64,000 nucleotides of DNA from Devosia lacusdianchii (GCF_022429625.1 NZ_CP092483.1:558001-622000); one strand, 5' to 3'. Shown: positions 17,533-26,159, counted from the stretch's first letter. Numbers and translations: made by a program. The notes: generated from the letters alone by a model not told the origin.

Positions 17533-18521
17533 CCGGCCACCTTTCTGCTTGGGGAAAGGCGGCGCGTCAGCCGTTCATTGAGCGAGCGCGCGAGCTTGAG
17601 CAACAGGCTGGGCTGGCTGAGCAGCGCGCCGAACGCGGCGCCCAGCCGGCGCCCCTTCAGATCGTCGACGAGTTCTTCGTAATCGAGCCGCCGTGCGAGG
17701 GCGTCGCGGCGCTGGCCGAAGGCGAGAGCCAACCGCGCGGGGAAGGGGCCATGCCCGGCCACGAACCGGTCCTGGCTCTCGATCATGGCGCGCACCGTCG
17801 CGACCGACAGGCGATGGGAGACCGATCGGCTGTGGCGGCGGTAGTGGTACATCGGCTCGGGCAGGACGCAGAGCTCGGCACCGCCAAGCAGCAGCCGCAG
17901 CAGCAGGTCGTAATCCTCGCCGATCCGCAGCGTTTCGTCATAGCGCAGTCCGGCCAGCGCCGAGCGGCGGATCAGAGGCTTGAGATAGCCGAAGGCCACC
18001 GCACCGCCGGCCTGGCTCTTGCCGGCAATGAAGCCCTCGGGCGTGACCTGTTCGGGACCAGCCAGGATAGCGTCCTGCAGCAACCTTGCATGCGGTTCGG
18101 CGCCGTCGACGAAATAGAGCAGGTCATCGGCGACGATATCCACGCCGCGCGCTTCGCCGGCCCCCACCAGCCGCGCCAGCCGATGCGGCGCGATCACGTC
18201 GTCGGCGTCGACAATGGCGATCCAGTCGCCACGGGCCAGATCGAGGGCTCGGTTGCGCGTCCGGGCCGGGCCACCGTTGCTTTGTGCGGCGACCAGCCGA
18301 ATGCGGGGATCGGTCGCCATGAGCGATCGCACGATGGCGAGGCTGTCGTCGGTCGAGGCGTCGTCGGCAATGATGAGCTCGATCGCGTCCAGCGTCTGCG
18401 CAAGCACCGACGCGGTGGCCTCGCCGAGATAGGCGGCGCCATTGTGGTTCGCCATGATCACCGACACGATGGGTCGGATTCCGGCGGGCACGTCTCCTCC
18501 CTCGCTGTGGTCGTTCGACAT
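17529..18521 (-). CDS. Family 2 glycosyltransferase
   Basis: A 330-residue GT2 enzyme with the classic N-terminus SVIMANHNGAAYLGEA, the ADDASTDDS loop and the DXD motif in IVDADD near residue 100. The later RIGEDYDLLLRL segment holds the catalytic-base ED pair. It is the third transferase of this minus-strand operon, 48 bases after the small coiled-coil gene and overlapping the polymerase gene by 4 bases. Sugar specificity cannot be inferred. Confidence 0.83.
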   Translation of the reverse strand: MSNDHSEGGDVPAGIRPIVSVIMANHNGAAYLGEATASVLAQTLDAIELIIADDASTDDSLAIVRSLMATDPRIRLVAAQSNGGPARTRNRALDLARGDWIAIVDADDVIAPHRLARLVGAGEARGVDIVADDLLYFVDGAEPHARLLQDAILAGPEQVTPEGFIAGKSQAGGAVAFGYLKPLIRRSALAGLRYDETLRIGEDYDLLLRLLLGGAELCVLPEPMYHYRRHSRSVSHRLSVATVRAMIESQDRFVAGHGPFPARLALAFGQRRDALARRLDYEELVDDLKGRRLGAAFGALLSQPSLLLKLARSLNERLTRRLSPSRKVAG

Positions 18522-18569
18522 GAGAACCTCTCGGCGCGGGTGTAGCGATGATGCAGGGTCGGCTGGCTG

Positions 18570-18962
18570 CTAGCCGGACGCCGCCTGGGCTTCGTCCGTT
18601 ACCGGGTGTAGCTCGGCGATCAGGGTTTCGACTTCGGCCAGCACGCGCTGCAGCTTGTCGATCTGGGCGGAGACGTCGCGAATCCGCTGTGTTGCCTGGC
18701 CGGCATTGCGTTCGGCCAGCTTGATCGAGCTTTCGTCGGCGCTGGAGCGCTCGCCGAACTCGCCCGAATTATCCAGCAGGTTGGTGGCCTGCGCGTAATA
18801 GAGGTCGACCCGGCGTTGCAGGCCATCCCGTTCCGAGATGGCGCTGGCCACGCCGGCTTCCACCGATCGCTTGATGGTCATCAGGCGATCGAGATCGGTA
18901 TTGTAGTTCCGGGCCGGATTGCGGGAGCGAAAGAGCGGGCGAACCGAAAAGATCGAGCTCAT
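18570..18962 (-). CDS. Small coiled-coil protein of unknown function in the exo operon
   Basis: A 130-residue protein that I do not recognise. The first 25 residues are basic (FRSRNPARNYNTD); the rest is strongly helical with heptad character (about 30-120), rich in Glu, Gln, Arg and Ala and lacking membrane segments. It lies between the priming transferase gene (12 bases upstream) and a glycosyltransferase gene (48 bases downstream), so it is co-transcribed with synthesis genes. A scaffold or partner of the membrane synthase is possible, but this is a guess. Confidence 0.65.
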   Translation of the reverse strand: MSSIFSVRPLFRSRNPARNYNTDLDRLMTIKRSVEAGVASAISERDGLQRRVDLYYAQATNLLDNSGEFGERSSADESSIKLAERNAGQATQRIRDVSAQIDKLQRVLAEVETLIAELHPVTDEAQAASG

Positions 18963-18974
18963 GGCATGGCCTCC

Positions 18975-19646
18975 TTACCGGCTGCCGGTGCGCAGCAGGA
19001 CCACCTTGATGGTGCGGACCATGATAACGATGTCGCCAAGGAAAGACCATTCGCGGACATACTGGGCGTCGAGCTGCACGCGGCGGTCATAGTCCACATC
19101 GCTGCGGCCGCTGACCTGCCACAGGCCGGTAATGCCGGGGCGGGTGCTGACATAGGCAGTGATGTCGCTGGCATAGCGCACCACTTCATCCTGCACGATC
19201 GGGCGCGGGCCCACCAGGCTCATGTCGCCACGAATGACATTGATGAGCTGAGGCAGTTCGTCGAGGCTGGTGGCGCGCAAGAACGCGCCAAGCCGCGTGA
19301 TCCGCGGGTCGTCGCGGAGTTTCTGGCTCGCCTCCCATTCGGCCTTGGCCTGAGGGAACAATTCGAGGTGGCGCGCCAGCGCTTCCTGGGAATTGGTCAC
19401 CATCGACCGGAATTTGAGGCAGCGGAACCGCCGCCCCTTGTGGCCGATGCGCTCGTGACTGAACAGCACCGGGCCGCGGTCGCTCGACCACATGATCACT
19501 ACGATGAAGAACATCGCGGGCATGGCGCAGAACAAAAGCAGCGTCGCGACGCTGATATCGAACGCACGTTTCGCTGCGCCGCCTTTGGGAGTACGAACAT
19601 CGGACGCTGAATTTGATGCATCAAGATCGTAATTGATTACCGACAT
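18975..19646 (-). CDS. Undecaprenyl-phosphate sugar phosphotransferase (ExoY-like priming enzyme)
   Basis: A 223-residue bacterial sugar transferase. After a cytoplasmic N-terminus comes one membrane helix (about 35-58) and the catalytic block: KRAFDISVA, FRCLKFRSMV, the LGAFLRATSLDELPQ segment with the Asp-Glu pair, and GPRPIVQDEV, ending with ARPGITGLWQVSGRS-type sequence (TRPGITGLWQVSGRS here). It transfers a sugar-1-phosphate to undecaprenyl phosphate to start the repeat unit; ExoY uses galactose. It is the first gene of the operon that runs to the flippase at 12909. Confidence 0.9.
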   Translation of the reverse strand: MSVINYDLDASNSASDVRTPKGGAAKRAFDISVATLLLFCAMPAMFFIVVIMWSSDRGPVLFSHERIGHKGRRFRCLKFRSMVTNSQEALARHLELFPQAKAEWEASQKLRDDPRITRLGAFLRATSLDELPQLINVIRGDMSLVGPRPIVQDEVVRYASDITAYVSTRPGITGLWQVSGRSDVDYDRRVQLDAQYVREWSFLGDIVIMVRTIKVVLLRTGSR

Positions 19647-19997
19647 CTAGCCACCTGCGTGCTTTAGGACGTTTCTGGTCTCGATCGACCGGCGTACCGG
19701 TCTCGGTTTTACTTTATTGATTCGACCTATTCTCGCGTTGCGTGCGGTCGTGCCTAAATAATAGCCATATATAGCGGCATTATTCGTAGGTTCGTGTGCA
19801 ATCAAGGAACCATGAATGGGCGGGCATGACAACAGATCGAGCGCATGGCAGTTATGCGCTCGCCGCAGCGTCATAACGATGACGCCTCTCAAAAATGTCT
19901 AGATTGTCGACTAGTGCCGCGATAGGCGATTCATCATCGCCTCAACCGCTTGAGGCTGCTGCATTATTTGGGGTGCAAACAGCAGCGCTGGGGCGAT
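19647..19997. promoter_or_regulatory. Regulatory region upstream of exoY-like operon with three dyads
   Basis: No gene is recognisable in these 351 bases. Three inverted repeats stand out: GACCGG-CGTA-CCGGTC at 19687-19702; AATAATAGCC ... GGCATTATT at 19757-19784 (one bulge); and GTTATGCGCT-cgccgc-AGCGTCATAAC at 19851-19877 (ten pairs, one bulge). The first lies 40 bases before the exoY-like start, a good operator position. The last could also act as a stem-loop at the end of the small gene at 19998. Regulators are unknown. Confidence 0.45.
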
Positions 19998-20168
19998 TCA
20001 GAGTCCGAGCAAGGGTGCGATACCGCGCCACAGCAGGTAGATTCCAAACCAGGAAACCGCGAGCACCGCGATGGCAATCAGTCCGGTCGGCCAACGCGCC
20101 CATGCGTCACGCTGCGGGGCGGCCGTCTGCTGGACGTCGATGTCCTTCTTTTCTGCCTGCTGTTCCAT
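19998..20168 (-). CDS. Small single-pass membrane protein, 56 residues
   Basis: A short frame with a strong ribosome site, GGGGGGAT, just before its ATG at 20168. The product has a charged N-terminus (MEQQAEKKDIDVQQ), then one hydrophobic helix from about residue 28 to 47 (TGLIAIAVLAVSWFGIYLLW) and ends soon after (GIAPLLGL). I do not recognise the family. It sits upstream of and on the same strand as the exoY-like operon, 351 bases away. In Sinorhizobium the small membrane protein ExoX tempers ExoY activity; an analogous role is only a suggestion, since ExoX is longer. Codon use looks genuine (GC-rich third positions). Confidence 0.68.
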   Translation of the reverse strand: MEQQAEKKDIDVQQTAAPQRDAWARWPTGLIAIAVLAVSWFGIYLLWRGIAPLLGL

Positions 20169-20701
20169 CGATCCCCCCGCATAGAAGTGGTCCGCTCGTG
20201 GTCGTCTACAGCCAGGCCAATTAGTGCGGTCTTAAAAACACGCTCCATACCCACCTCACGGAGCAATAAACAATCGTATCGGTAAACCGAAACTAAAGCG
20301 AGTCGCTGACACAGCAACTCACGATCGCTTCAACCACTTTTGCGTGCGCGCTTATTGCGGCGACCGTCATGCCGAAGGTCCGCTCTTCATCCAACTCGTA
20401 ATATTTGGATATCAACGTAGCAGTGATAAAGCCGTTACGAAATCAAATATATATGAGAGGCTGAGGACATCTGCGCGGCAACGGCGAGGACATTTGTAAT
20501 CAAACATTCACAAATGCGCAGCATCGATCTGCGTGCCGCATTGCGGCCGCGCGCGTGATTGATCGTGAACTCTCATCCTGCCGACGACATCTGTCTTTTT
20601 TCGCGTCGGAGCCATGCGGTGAGCGCAGACGTCAAAGATAGACTTTGACGGCCTGTTGTGGTCGCATGCCTCGACTGACGGCGATCAAAGGAGCTATCCT
20701 C
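20169..20701. promoter_or_regulatory. Intergenic region upstream of galU/exoN-like gene
   Basis: No coding frame is convincing. It is more AT-rich than its flanks in the middle (ATATATATG near 20446-20455). An inverted repeat CATTTGT (20491-20497) and ACAAATG (20510-20516), separated by 12 bases, is an operator candidate about 190 bases before the GTG start. AAAGGAG at 20687-20693 is the ribosome site of the downstream gene. The divergent promoters of the small membrane protein and the galU-like gene must lie here. Confidence 0.45.
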
Positions 20702-21613
20702 GTGACCAAGCGCGTTAGGACTGCGGTTTTCCCTGTTGCAGGTTTGGGAACCCGTTTTCTGCCTGCCACCAAGGCTTTACCCAAAGAGATGCTGACAGTG
20801 GTCGACCGGCCGCTGATCCAATATGCGGTTGACGAGGCCCGCGAAGCCGGAATCGAGCATTTCGTTTTCGTCACCGGCCGCAGCAAGGGCGTGATCGAAG
20901 ATCACTTCGACCGCCAGTTCGAGCTGGAAACCACGCTCGAACTGCGCGGCAAGACAAGGGCGCTCGAAGAGCTGCGCAAGGACCTGCCCTCGGCTGGCCG
21001 CACCAGCTTCACCCGCCAGCAGGAGCCTCTGGGCCTGGGCCACGCCGTCTGGTGTGCCCGTGATATCGTGGGTGACAATCCCTTCGCCCTCTTGCTGCCC
21101 GACATGCTGTTCAAGGGCAAGCCCGGCGTCCTTAAGCAGATGATGGACGCCTACGAGGAAAGCGCCGGCAACGTCATCGCCATCGAGGAGGTGCCGCATG
21201 CCGAGGTCTCATCCTATGGCGTTGTCGGTCGTGGCGCCGGCGCTGACAATGGCTTCCGCGTCACCCAGATGGTCGAAAAGCCCAGGCCGGAAGAGGCACC
21301 CTCCAACCTCATCATTTCCGGCCGCTACATTCTCCAGCCCGAGATATTCGCCCTGCTGGCCGATCAGCCGCGCGGGGCCGGTGGCGAAATCCAGCTCACC
21401 GATGCCATGCAAACGCTGATGAACACCCAGCCCTTCACCGGGGTGAAATATGTCGGGCAGAGCTTCGATTGCGGTTCCAAGATCGGTTTCCTCACCGCCA
21501 ATGTCGCCTACGCGCTGGACCGGCCCGACATCCGCGACGGGTTCCTGGCGGCTCTCGAACGGCTCAGCCTGGACGAAGTGATGGCCGAACCGACCAAGGC
21601 CGCTGCGGAATAG
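20702..21613 (+). CDS. galU: UTP-glucose-1-phosphate uridylyltransferase (GalU/ExoN)
   Basis: A 303-residue enzyme making UDP-glucose. The N-terminal nucleotide-binding motif is [46 protein letters not shown], the LLPDMLF metal site and VEKP are all present. GTG 20702 with AAAGGAG eight bases upstream is the natural start; an ATG at 20645 adds residues unlike the family. It supplies glucose donor for the repeat unit (ExoN role). It converges on the glycosyltransferase gene at 21620 with a 6-base gap. Confidence 0.93.
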   Translation: MTKRVRTAVFPVAGLGTRFLPATKALPKEMLTVVDRPLIQYAVDEAREAGIEHFVFVTGRSKGVIEDHFDRQFELETTLELRGKTRALEELRKDLPSAGRTSFTRQQEPLGLGHAVWCARDIVGDNPFALLLPDMLFKGKPGVLKQMMDAYEESAGNVIAIEEVPHAEVSSYGVVGRGAGADNGFRVTQMVEKPRPEEAPSNLIISGRYILQPEIFALLADQPRGAGGEIQLTDAMQTLMNTQPFTGVKYVGQSFDCGSKIGFLTANVAYALDRPDIRDGFLAALERLSLDEVMAEPTKAAAE

Positions 21614-21619
21614 CAGCGG

Positions 21620-22525
21620 TCAACTCGGCTTGTTCTGGCCGTAAAGGGCGGGTTGTGCGGCGCCGTACAGCCCGCCGATCACGCCCAGGTGCAACACCCC
21701 CCGCAGCAGATTCTTGCGCCAGCGCGTCGGCGAATAGGCCGTGGCCGCTGCCATGGCGAGGCAATACAGCGCCTTGCTGGCAGCAATGCTGGCGGCGCCG
21801 ATTCCCAAGCCCGCCGTGCCCCGCAATCGCATTCCGTGGGTCTGCCCCGAACGCAGGCGTCGGCTGAGCAGCCAGTTCATCGCTGCGCGATTGGCCGGCA
21901 CCGGCTCCTCGACCCAGGCATCCCCGGCAAAGGCAATTTTGCCGCCGGTATCGCTGTAGCGATAGAAGAAGTCGGTATCCTCGCCACCCGATTTGCCCAA
22001 CGCAAGATCGAACCGCAAGCCGCTAAGCGGCGCCTGCCAGCGCATCAGCACGTTGCAGGTATAGCCGGTGCGAATGGCGCCATCGACAAGCACCGGCCCG
22101 GTCGAATGAAAGTCACCCTCCACCAGCCAGCGCGGCGCTGACTGGCCATAGATCGCTCGCACCGGCCCGAGCACCACGCCAGCCCCGGTTTCATCAGCCG
22201 TATCCAGCAGAGCCCGCAGCCAGCCGGGCGAGACGATCTCGTCATCATCCACGAAGGCAACGAACTCGGCCGTGGCCGCGTCGAGGCAGGCATTGCGGGC
22301 AATCGAGATATTGGCGGCGGGGCTGTGGAGGTAGGTCACCGGAAAGGGGAAATCGACCACGACCCGCTCGACCAGTCCCTGTGCGCTGGGGGTCTCGTCA
22401 TTATCCGACACGACTACGCGGATCGTCAGGCCCCGGGCATCGAGCCCGGCAACCGACTTCAATGTCTCGGCGAGGAAGGCGCGGCGGAAGGTGCAGATGC
22501 AGATATCGACGCTGTGCTGGCTCAT
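21620..22525 (-). CDS. Family 2 glycosyltransferase (ExoM-like)
   Basis: A 301-residue GT2 enzyme: start SVDICICTFRRAFLAETLKS, then VVSDND, the DXD-type VDDDE near residue 92, and GGEDTDFFYRY as the acceptor-site acidic pair. The C-terminus is hydrophobic (about 230-290) and probably membrane-associated. ExoM, which adds a glucose to the growing repeat unit, has this general layout; the match is by my recall and moderate. ATG 22525 overlaps the stop of the exoA-like gene (ATGA). It is the last gene of a three-gene operon. Confidence 0.8.
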   Translation of the reverse strand: MSQHSVDICICTFRRAFLAETLKSVAGLDARGLTIRVVVSDNDETPSAQGLVERVVVDFPFPVTYLHSPAANISIARNACLDAATAEFVAFVDDDEIVSPGWLRALLDTADETGAGVVLGPVRAIYGQSAPRWLVEGDFHSTGPVLVDGAIRTGYTCNVLMRWQAPLSGLRFDLALGKSGGEDTDFFYRYSDTGGKIAFAGDAWVEEPVPANRAAMNWLLSRRLRSGQTHGMRLRGTAGLGIGAASIAASKALYCLAMAAATAYSPTRWRKNLLRGVLHLGVIGGLYGAAQPALYGQNKPS

Positions 22526-23541
22526 GCTGTGCCCAAAGCCTCTTTCCGCGGCGACAGCGACTGCGCCAGATGCAGCCAGAAGCCGGTCGACCAGGAAAAT
22601 TGCATGATCATGGCGCTGATCCCCACCAGCGGCGCGCCTTGTGGCGGCAGCTTGTAGCGATCCGACAGCTGCAGGGCGGCGAGCATGCCCAATCCCAGGC
22701 AGGCGGCGATCCACAGTGCCAGTGGCACCGCCGCTGTCCAGTGCACCACCGCCAGCGGCGCCAGCACGGCCGCCGGCGCAATGGCCAGCGGCAGCATCTG
22801 CCTCAGACGCGGCCGCATCCTGTGCTTGAGCAGGTTTCGCGCCCGCCCGCGCCCATAGCCGAAATACTGCTTGGACAGGCCCGACACTGACGCGCGCGGA
22901 TAGTAGGTCATCGTCGTTTCATCGGTGAGCCAGATGCGAAACCCCGCCTGGGTCAGCCGAAAATCGAGTTCGGCATCCTCATTGTGGCGGAAGCTCTCGT
23001 CATAACCGCCAACGGCGCGATAGGCGGGAATGCTCATCAGCGCATGATGCCCATGGCTGACGAAGCGGCCGGCCCGCCCGGTGCGATGCTCCGATCCGCC
23101 GGTGCCGACCACCGAATTCTGCGCCGTCGCTACCGCCCGCTGGAAAAGACTCATCCCCACCGTCTTCATCGGCACCACGACGCTATCCACGTCCTTGGCC
23201 TGGGCCTCGCGCACCAGCACCCGGCAATAGTCCGCCGGATAGGCGCCATGCGCATCGATGCGAATGACATAGTCGATATCGGCGCCGAAGCGGTCCACCG
23301 CCAGGTTGATCGCGGCGCTCTGGATGCGCTTGGGATTGTGCAGCAGCCGCACCAGCGGACTGTGCCGCACCTGCTCGGCCACGATATCGAGCGTTCCGTC
23401 GCGGCTGCCGCCGTCGGCGACCACGATCAGCGCCCCAAGCGCCTCGGCCTCGGGCAGCAGGCCCTCGATCAGCCCGCCGATATGCCGGGCCTCATTCAGG
23501 GTTGGAACCACGATCAGGCAGGTCTTGTCTGGCGCTGTCAT
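22522..23541 (-). CDS. Succinoglycan-type glycosyltransferase ExoA-like
   Basis: A 339-residue GT2 enzyme with IVVPTLNEARHIGGLIE, the VADGGSRDGT loop, the metal motif RIDAHG, and HNEDAELDFRL. Two to three hydrophobic helices follow from about residue 245 (LPLAIAPAAVLAPLAVV and onward), as in ExoA, which adds the first glucose to the galactose primer. ATG 23541 was chosen for its ATGA overlap with the upstream gene. With the exoL- and exoM-like genes on either side, it makes a coupled transferase operon. Confidence 0.84.
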   Translation of the reverse strand: MTAPDKTCLIVVPTLNEARHIGGLIEGLLPEAEALGALIVVADGGSRDGTLDIVAEQVRHSPLVRLLHNPKRIQSAAINLAVDRFGADIDYVIRIDAHGAYPADYCRVLVREAQAKDVDSVVVPMKTVGMSLFQRAVATAQNSVVGTGGSEHRTGRAGRFVSHGHHALMSIPAYRAVGGYDESFRHNEDAELDFRLTQAGFRIWLTDETTMTYYPRASVSGLSKQYFGYGRGRARNLLKHRMRPRLRQMLPLAIAPAAVLAPLAVVHWTAAVPLALWIAACLGLGMLAALQLSDRYKLPPQGAPLVGISAMIMQFSWSTGFWLHLAQSLSPRKEALGTA

Positions 23542-24692
23542 GCGACCTCCGTAATCAGGTGAGAATTCGACGTGAGGCTGGAAAGGCGCGAGACCAGCGC
23601 CCGGCAATCGGCCTGCCCGTAGGAAAACAGCGCCGGATCGAGGGCGGCCACCCGGGCGGCCATGGTTTTCACGGTCGCCATGTCCAGCTTGCCCAGGGCG
23701 GCGCGCAGCGTCTGCGGCTCGATATCGGCGATGATAAGCCCGATGCAGTGCCGCTCAAGGAAGGCGGCCGTCTCGGTGCCCGCAACTGCGATCGGAATCG
23801 CACCATGTAGGCACCCCTCATAGAGGCGGTTCGGCAGCAGCCAGGCCGAGTTTTGCCCGGCCTCGAAGAAGTCGATGGCCCAAGAGAAGTGCACGTCCGA
23901 ATAGATCGCGGGAAGATCATCCGGATTGCGATAGGGCCCGGCGAAGCGCAGATGCGGCTGGGCCGTGACCTGCCCGTCGAAGTCGTCGAACTCGGTCCGG
24001 GCCGGACGGCCGCGCAGCACGACTTCGATCCGACCATCCATCTCTTGTGTAAGGCCAGACAGTGCCGCGAGCGAGCGGCTGCAACGCAAGGCGCCGAACC
24101 AGCCGATGCGTATCGGACCGTCTGGCGCGGCGAGGGCAGGGTTATGCCCGCGCGCCCCATCACCGATCGGCGCCTTGTTCTCGACGATCAGCGCCGGTGG
24201 CCCGCCATAGATATCGAAATAGTTGCGCAGGAATCCTGGCGAACTGGTGGTCAGCAGCGAAGTCTTGGCCGACAGATAGCGTTCGGCCCCGCGCATGGCA
24301 TAACCGATCATGTCCCGCCGCAGCAGCAGCCGGTGAATATCGAGGCATTCATAGACCAGCGGATGCCGTTCGCCCCACATGGCGCGCAGCCGATTGGCAA
24401 GCGGCAGCATTTCCAGATTCCGCGCCATGATCACGTCCGGCACGCCGGCATCGCGCATCCGCCCGGCTATCCCAGCCAGCGCCTTGGCGACCGCAACCAG
24501 GCGCTGTCCGAAGCGGCCATCCTCGGTTTCGCCCAGCACCATGACGCTGCTGGCATCGAGACTCGGCAGGGCCGCGCCTTTGCGGATGAAACCGGCCACG
24601 GCAACCTCGGCGCCGCCCGTCCGCATCATCGAGATGCGGCGCGCTGCGGCCGGATCGGCCAGGTTGGGCGTAAGGTAGAGCACCTTCAGCAC
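23538..24692 (-). CDS. Glycosyltransferase (ExoL-like)
   Basis: A 384-residue GT-B-type protein: start MLKVLYLTPNLADPAAARRI, an interdomain region IRIGWFGALRCSRSLAALSGL, and C-terminal PNRLYEGCLHGAIPIAVAGTETAAFL holding the E-x7-like donor-binding pattern. ExoL of Sinorhizobium has the same size and operon place before exoA. It is the first gene of the minus-strand exoL-exoA-exoM-like operon and lies 344 bases from the divergent VOC gene, where the exopolysaccharide region ends. Confidence 0.78.
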   Translation of the reverse strand: MLKVLYLTPNLADPAAARRISMMRTGGAEVAVAGFIRKGAALPSLDASSVMVLGETEDGRFGQRLVAVAKALAGIAGRMRDAGVPDVIMARNLEMLPLANRLRAMWGERHPLVYECLDIHRLLLRRDMIGYAMRGAERYLSAKTSLLTTSSPGFLRNYFDIYGGPPALIVENKAPIGDGARGHNPALAAPDGPIRIGWFGALRCSRSLAALSGLTQEMDGRIEVVLRGRPARTEFDDFDGQVTAQPHLRFAGPYRNPDDLPAIYSDVHFSWAIDFFEAGQNSAWLLPNRLYEGCLHGAIPIAVAGTETAAFLERHCIGLIIADIEPQTLRAALGKLDMATVKTMAARVAALDPALFSYGQADCRALVSRLSSLTSNSHLITEVA

Positions 24693-25036
24693 GAGGGCAC
24701 CTGGCGCGACAAACGGGTCTGCGCCGGGGCCGGTCTGGCCCCTGGGTGTTGACTATAGAGCATAGGCTACGCGCCTCTCAGTTCGGTCAAAACTATGGCC
24801 CCGAGTAGGGCTTGGCGGGTCCGGCAGGTCAATCCGGGGAAGGTGGGCTGCTGGTCTGCGCGAGGCGCATATCCATCCCGGACCGTGCAGTGATCGGTGC
24901 GTCACCGACCAGACTGTTCGACGAACGCCCATTTCGCCGGGGTCCTGGTGGGACTAAATGGAGGATGTGGCATCGCCATGGCGACGAGCACACGCCCGCC
25001 CATGCAAACTGCCGAAACAGCTTTCAGGAGGCCATC
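24693..25036. promoter_or_regulatory. Divergent intergenic region with two dyads
   Basis: No gene is seen. Two perfect short dyads lie close together: TCGGTG-CGT-CACCGA (24894-24908) and GTTCG-A-CGAAC (24916-24926), about 115-140 bases before the VOC-protein start. They could be sites for a regulator of that gene. AGGAGG at 25026-25031 is the ribosome site for the GTG at 25037. No confident core promoter is visible for the exoL-like operon. Confidence 0.4.
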
Positions 25037-25960
25037 GTGATCGATGCATCCGTCCAGACCAACGTGAAGTCCAAGCCGATCTTGCCGCTCTCCACCAGTC
25101 TCGGCCCGGTCCACGTCGCCGTCACCGACCGCGCCAAGGCGCTGGCCATCTGGCAGGACGTGGTTGGGCTCGATCTCATTGAAGAGATCGGCAACGCGTT
25201 GACGCTCGGCGCCGGTGGCAAGCCGCTGATCGTGCTCGAAACGGGCGCGGTGCGCCCCGTCGTGCCGCGCAGCATCGGCCTCTATCACGTCGCCATTCAC
25301 GTGCCGCAACGCGCCGACCTGGCGCAGATGGCCGTGCGGGCGCTGCAGCGCAATGTGCGGATTTCGCCGACCGACCATTTGGTCAGCGAAGCCATCTATC
25401 TCTGGGATCTCGACGGCAATGGCATCGAGATCACCTTCGAGACGCCATGGCGCGGCACGTTGGGTGATCCCGACAAGGGCCAGACCTATGCGGTCACCAC
25501 GGAAGGTAAGTCGCATTCCGGTCGCGACCCGATCGACCTTGATGGCCTGTTGGCCGAACTGGGCCCGTCCCCTGTCCTCGCGTCGCGCATGCCATCAGGC
25601 ACGCGCATCGGCCACGTCCATGTGCATGTGAATGACTTGCACATGGCGATGGATTTCTACCGCGACGTGCTCGGCTTTGCCGGCTTCCTGCTGATCAGCT
25701 CGTTCGGCATGGGCGACGTGGGGCTCGACTACATGCCCCACACCATCGCCTTCAACATCTGGTCCGGCCCCAATGCCGCCCTGCCATCGGCCGGGTCAGC
25801 AGGTCTGCGCTGGTTCACCATTGTGGTGGCCGATGCGCCGACGCTCGACGGCGTCAAGACGCGGTTGGCTGCGGCTGGATCGCCGGTGTCGGCGCTCGAG
25901 GATGGTATCGAAACGCAAGATCCGTTCGGCAACCGGATTAGGGTGCTTGTGGCAGGCTGA
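25037..25960 (+). CDS. Double-VOC-domain protein, extradiol dioxygenase/glyoxalase type (CatE-like)
   Basis: A 307-residue protein with two vicinal-oxygen-chelate modules. Metal-ligand positions are visible: His in GPVHVAVTD and YHVAIHVP, Glu in IEITFE (first half), and His in IGHVHVHVND (second half), followed by MPHTIAFNIW. The arrangement matches catechol 2,3-dioxygenase-like CatE proteins of unclear substrate. GTG 25037 with AGGAGG five bases upstream is the start. It stands alone, followed by a palindromic repeat, so its pathway is not shown by neighbours. Confidence 0.8.
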   Translation: MIDASVQTNVKSKPILPLSTSLGPVHVAVTDRAKALAIWQDVVGLDLIEEIGNALTLGAGGKPLIVLETGAVRPVVPRSIGLYHVAIHVPQRADLAQMAVRALQRNVRISPTDHLVSEAIYLWDLDGNGIEITFETPWRGTLGDPDKGQTYAVTTEGKSHSGRDPIDLDGLLAELGPSPVLASRMPSGTRIGHVHVHVNDLHMAMDFYRDVLGFAGFLLISSFGMGDVGLDYMPHTIAFNIWSGPNAALPSAGSAGLRWFTIVVADAPTLDGVKTRLAAAGSPVSALEDGIETQDPFGNRIRVLVAG

Positions 25961-25980
25961 TACGTCCCGCACCCACTGCC

Positions 25981-26068
25981 CGTCACCCTCGGGCTTGACC
26001 CGAGGGCACTTCACTTTGCCGGGCGCGCAGCAAGAGGAAGACCCCTCGGGTCAAGCCCGAGGGTGACG
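25981..26068. repeat. Intergenic palindromic repeat with 26-base arms
   Basis: Arms at 25981-26006 and 26043-26068 are inverted copies built on CGTCACCCTCGGGCTTGACC. Each arm is itself a hairpin around CCTCGGGC/GCCCGAGG. It sits right after the VOC gene, so it may stabilise or terminate its mRNA. It belongs to the REP-like elements scattered between genes in this window. Confidence 0.75.
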
Positions 26069-26117
26069 TCCGGCGGGCGGGGCCGTCACTCAGCACACAG
26101 CCGCTTCCCTCATCTCA

Positions 26118-26131
26118 ACTAACATGTTAGT
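26118..26131. promoter_or_regulatory. Perfect 14-base palindrome, candidate operator
   Basis: ACTAACATGTTAGT is a perfect inverted repeat centred 35 bases before the ATG of the dehydrogenase at 26160. Position and symmetry fit a repressor site, perhaps a GntR-family hexuronate regulator; that assignment is inference. Confidence 0.5.
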
Positions 26132-26159
26132 CCTCCGCCCACCTGATCGGAGGACTTTC

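Noticed and set aside
19647..19892. An 81-codon minus-strand frame before exoY
   Set aside because: No ribosome site, no family features, and it covers three dyads that fit a promoter region better.
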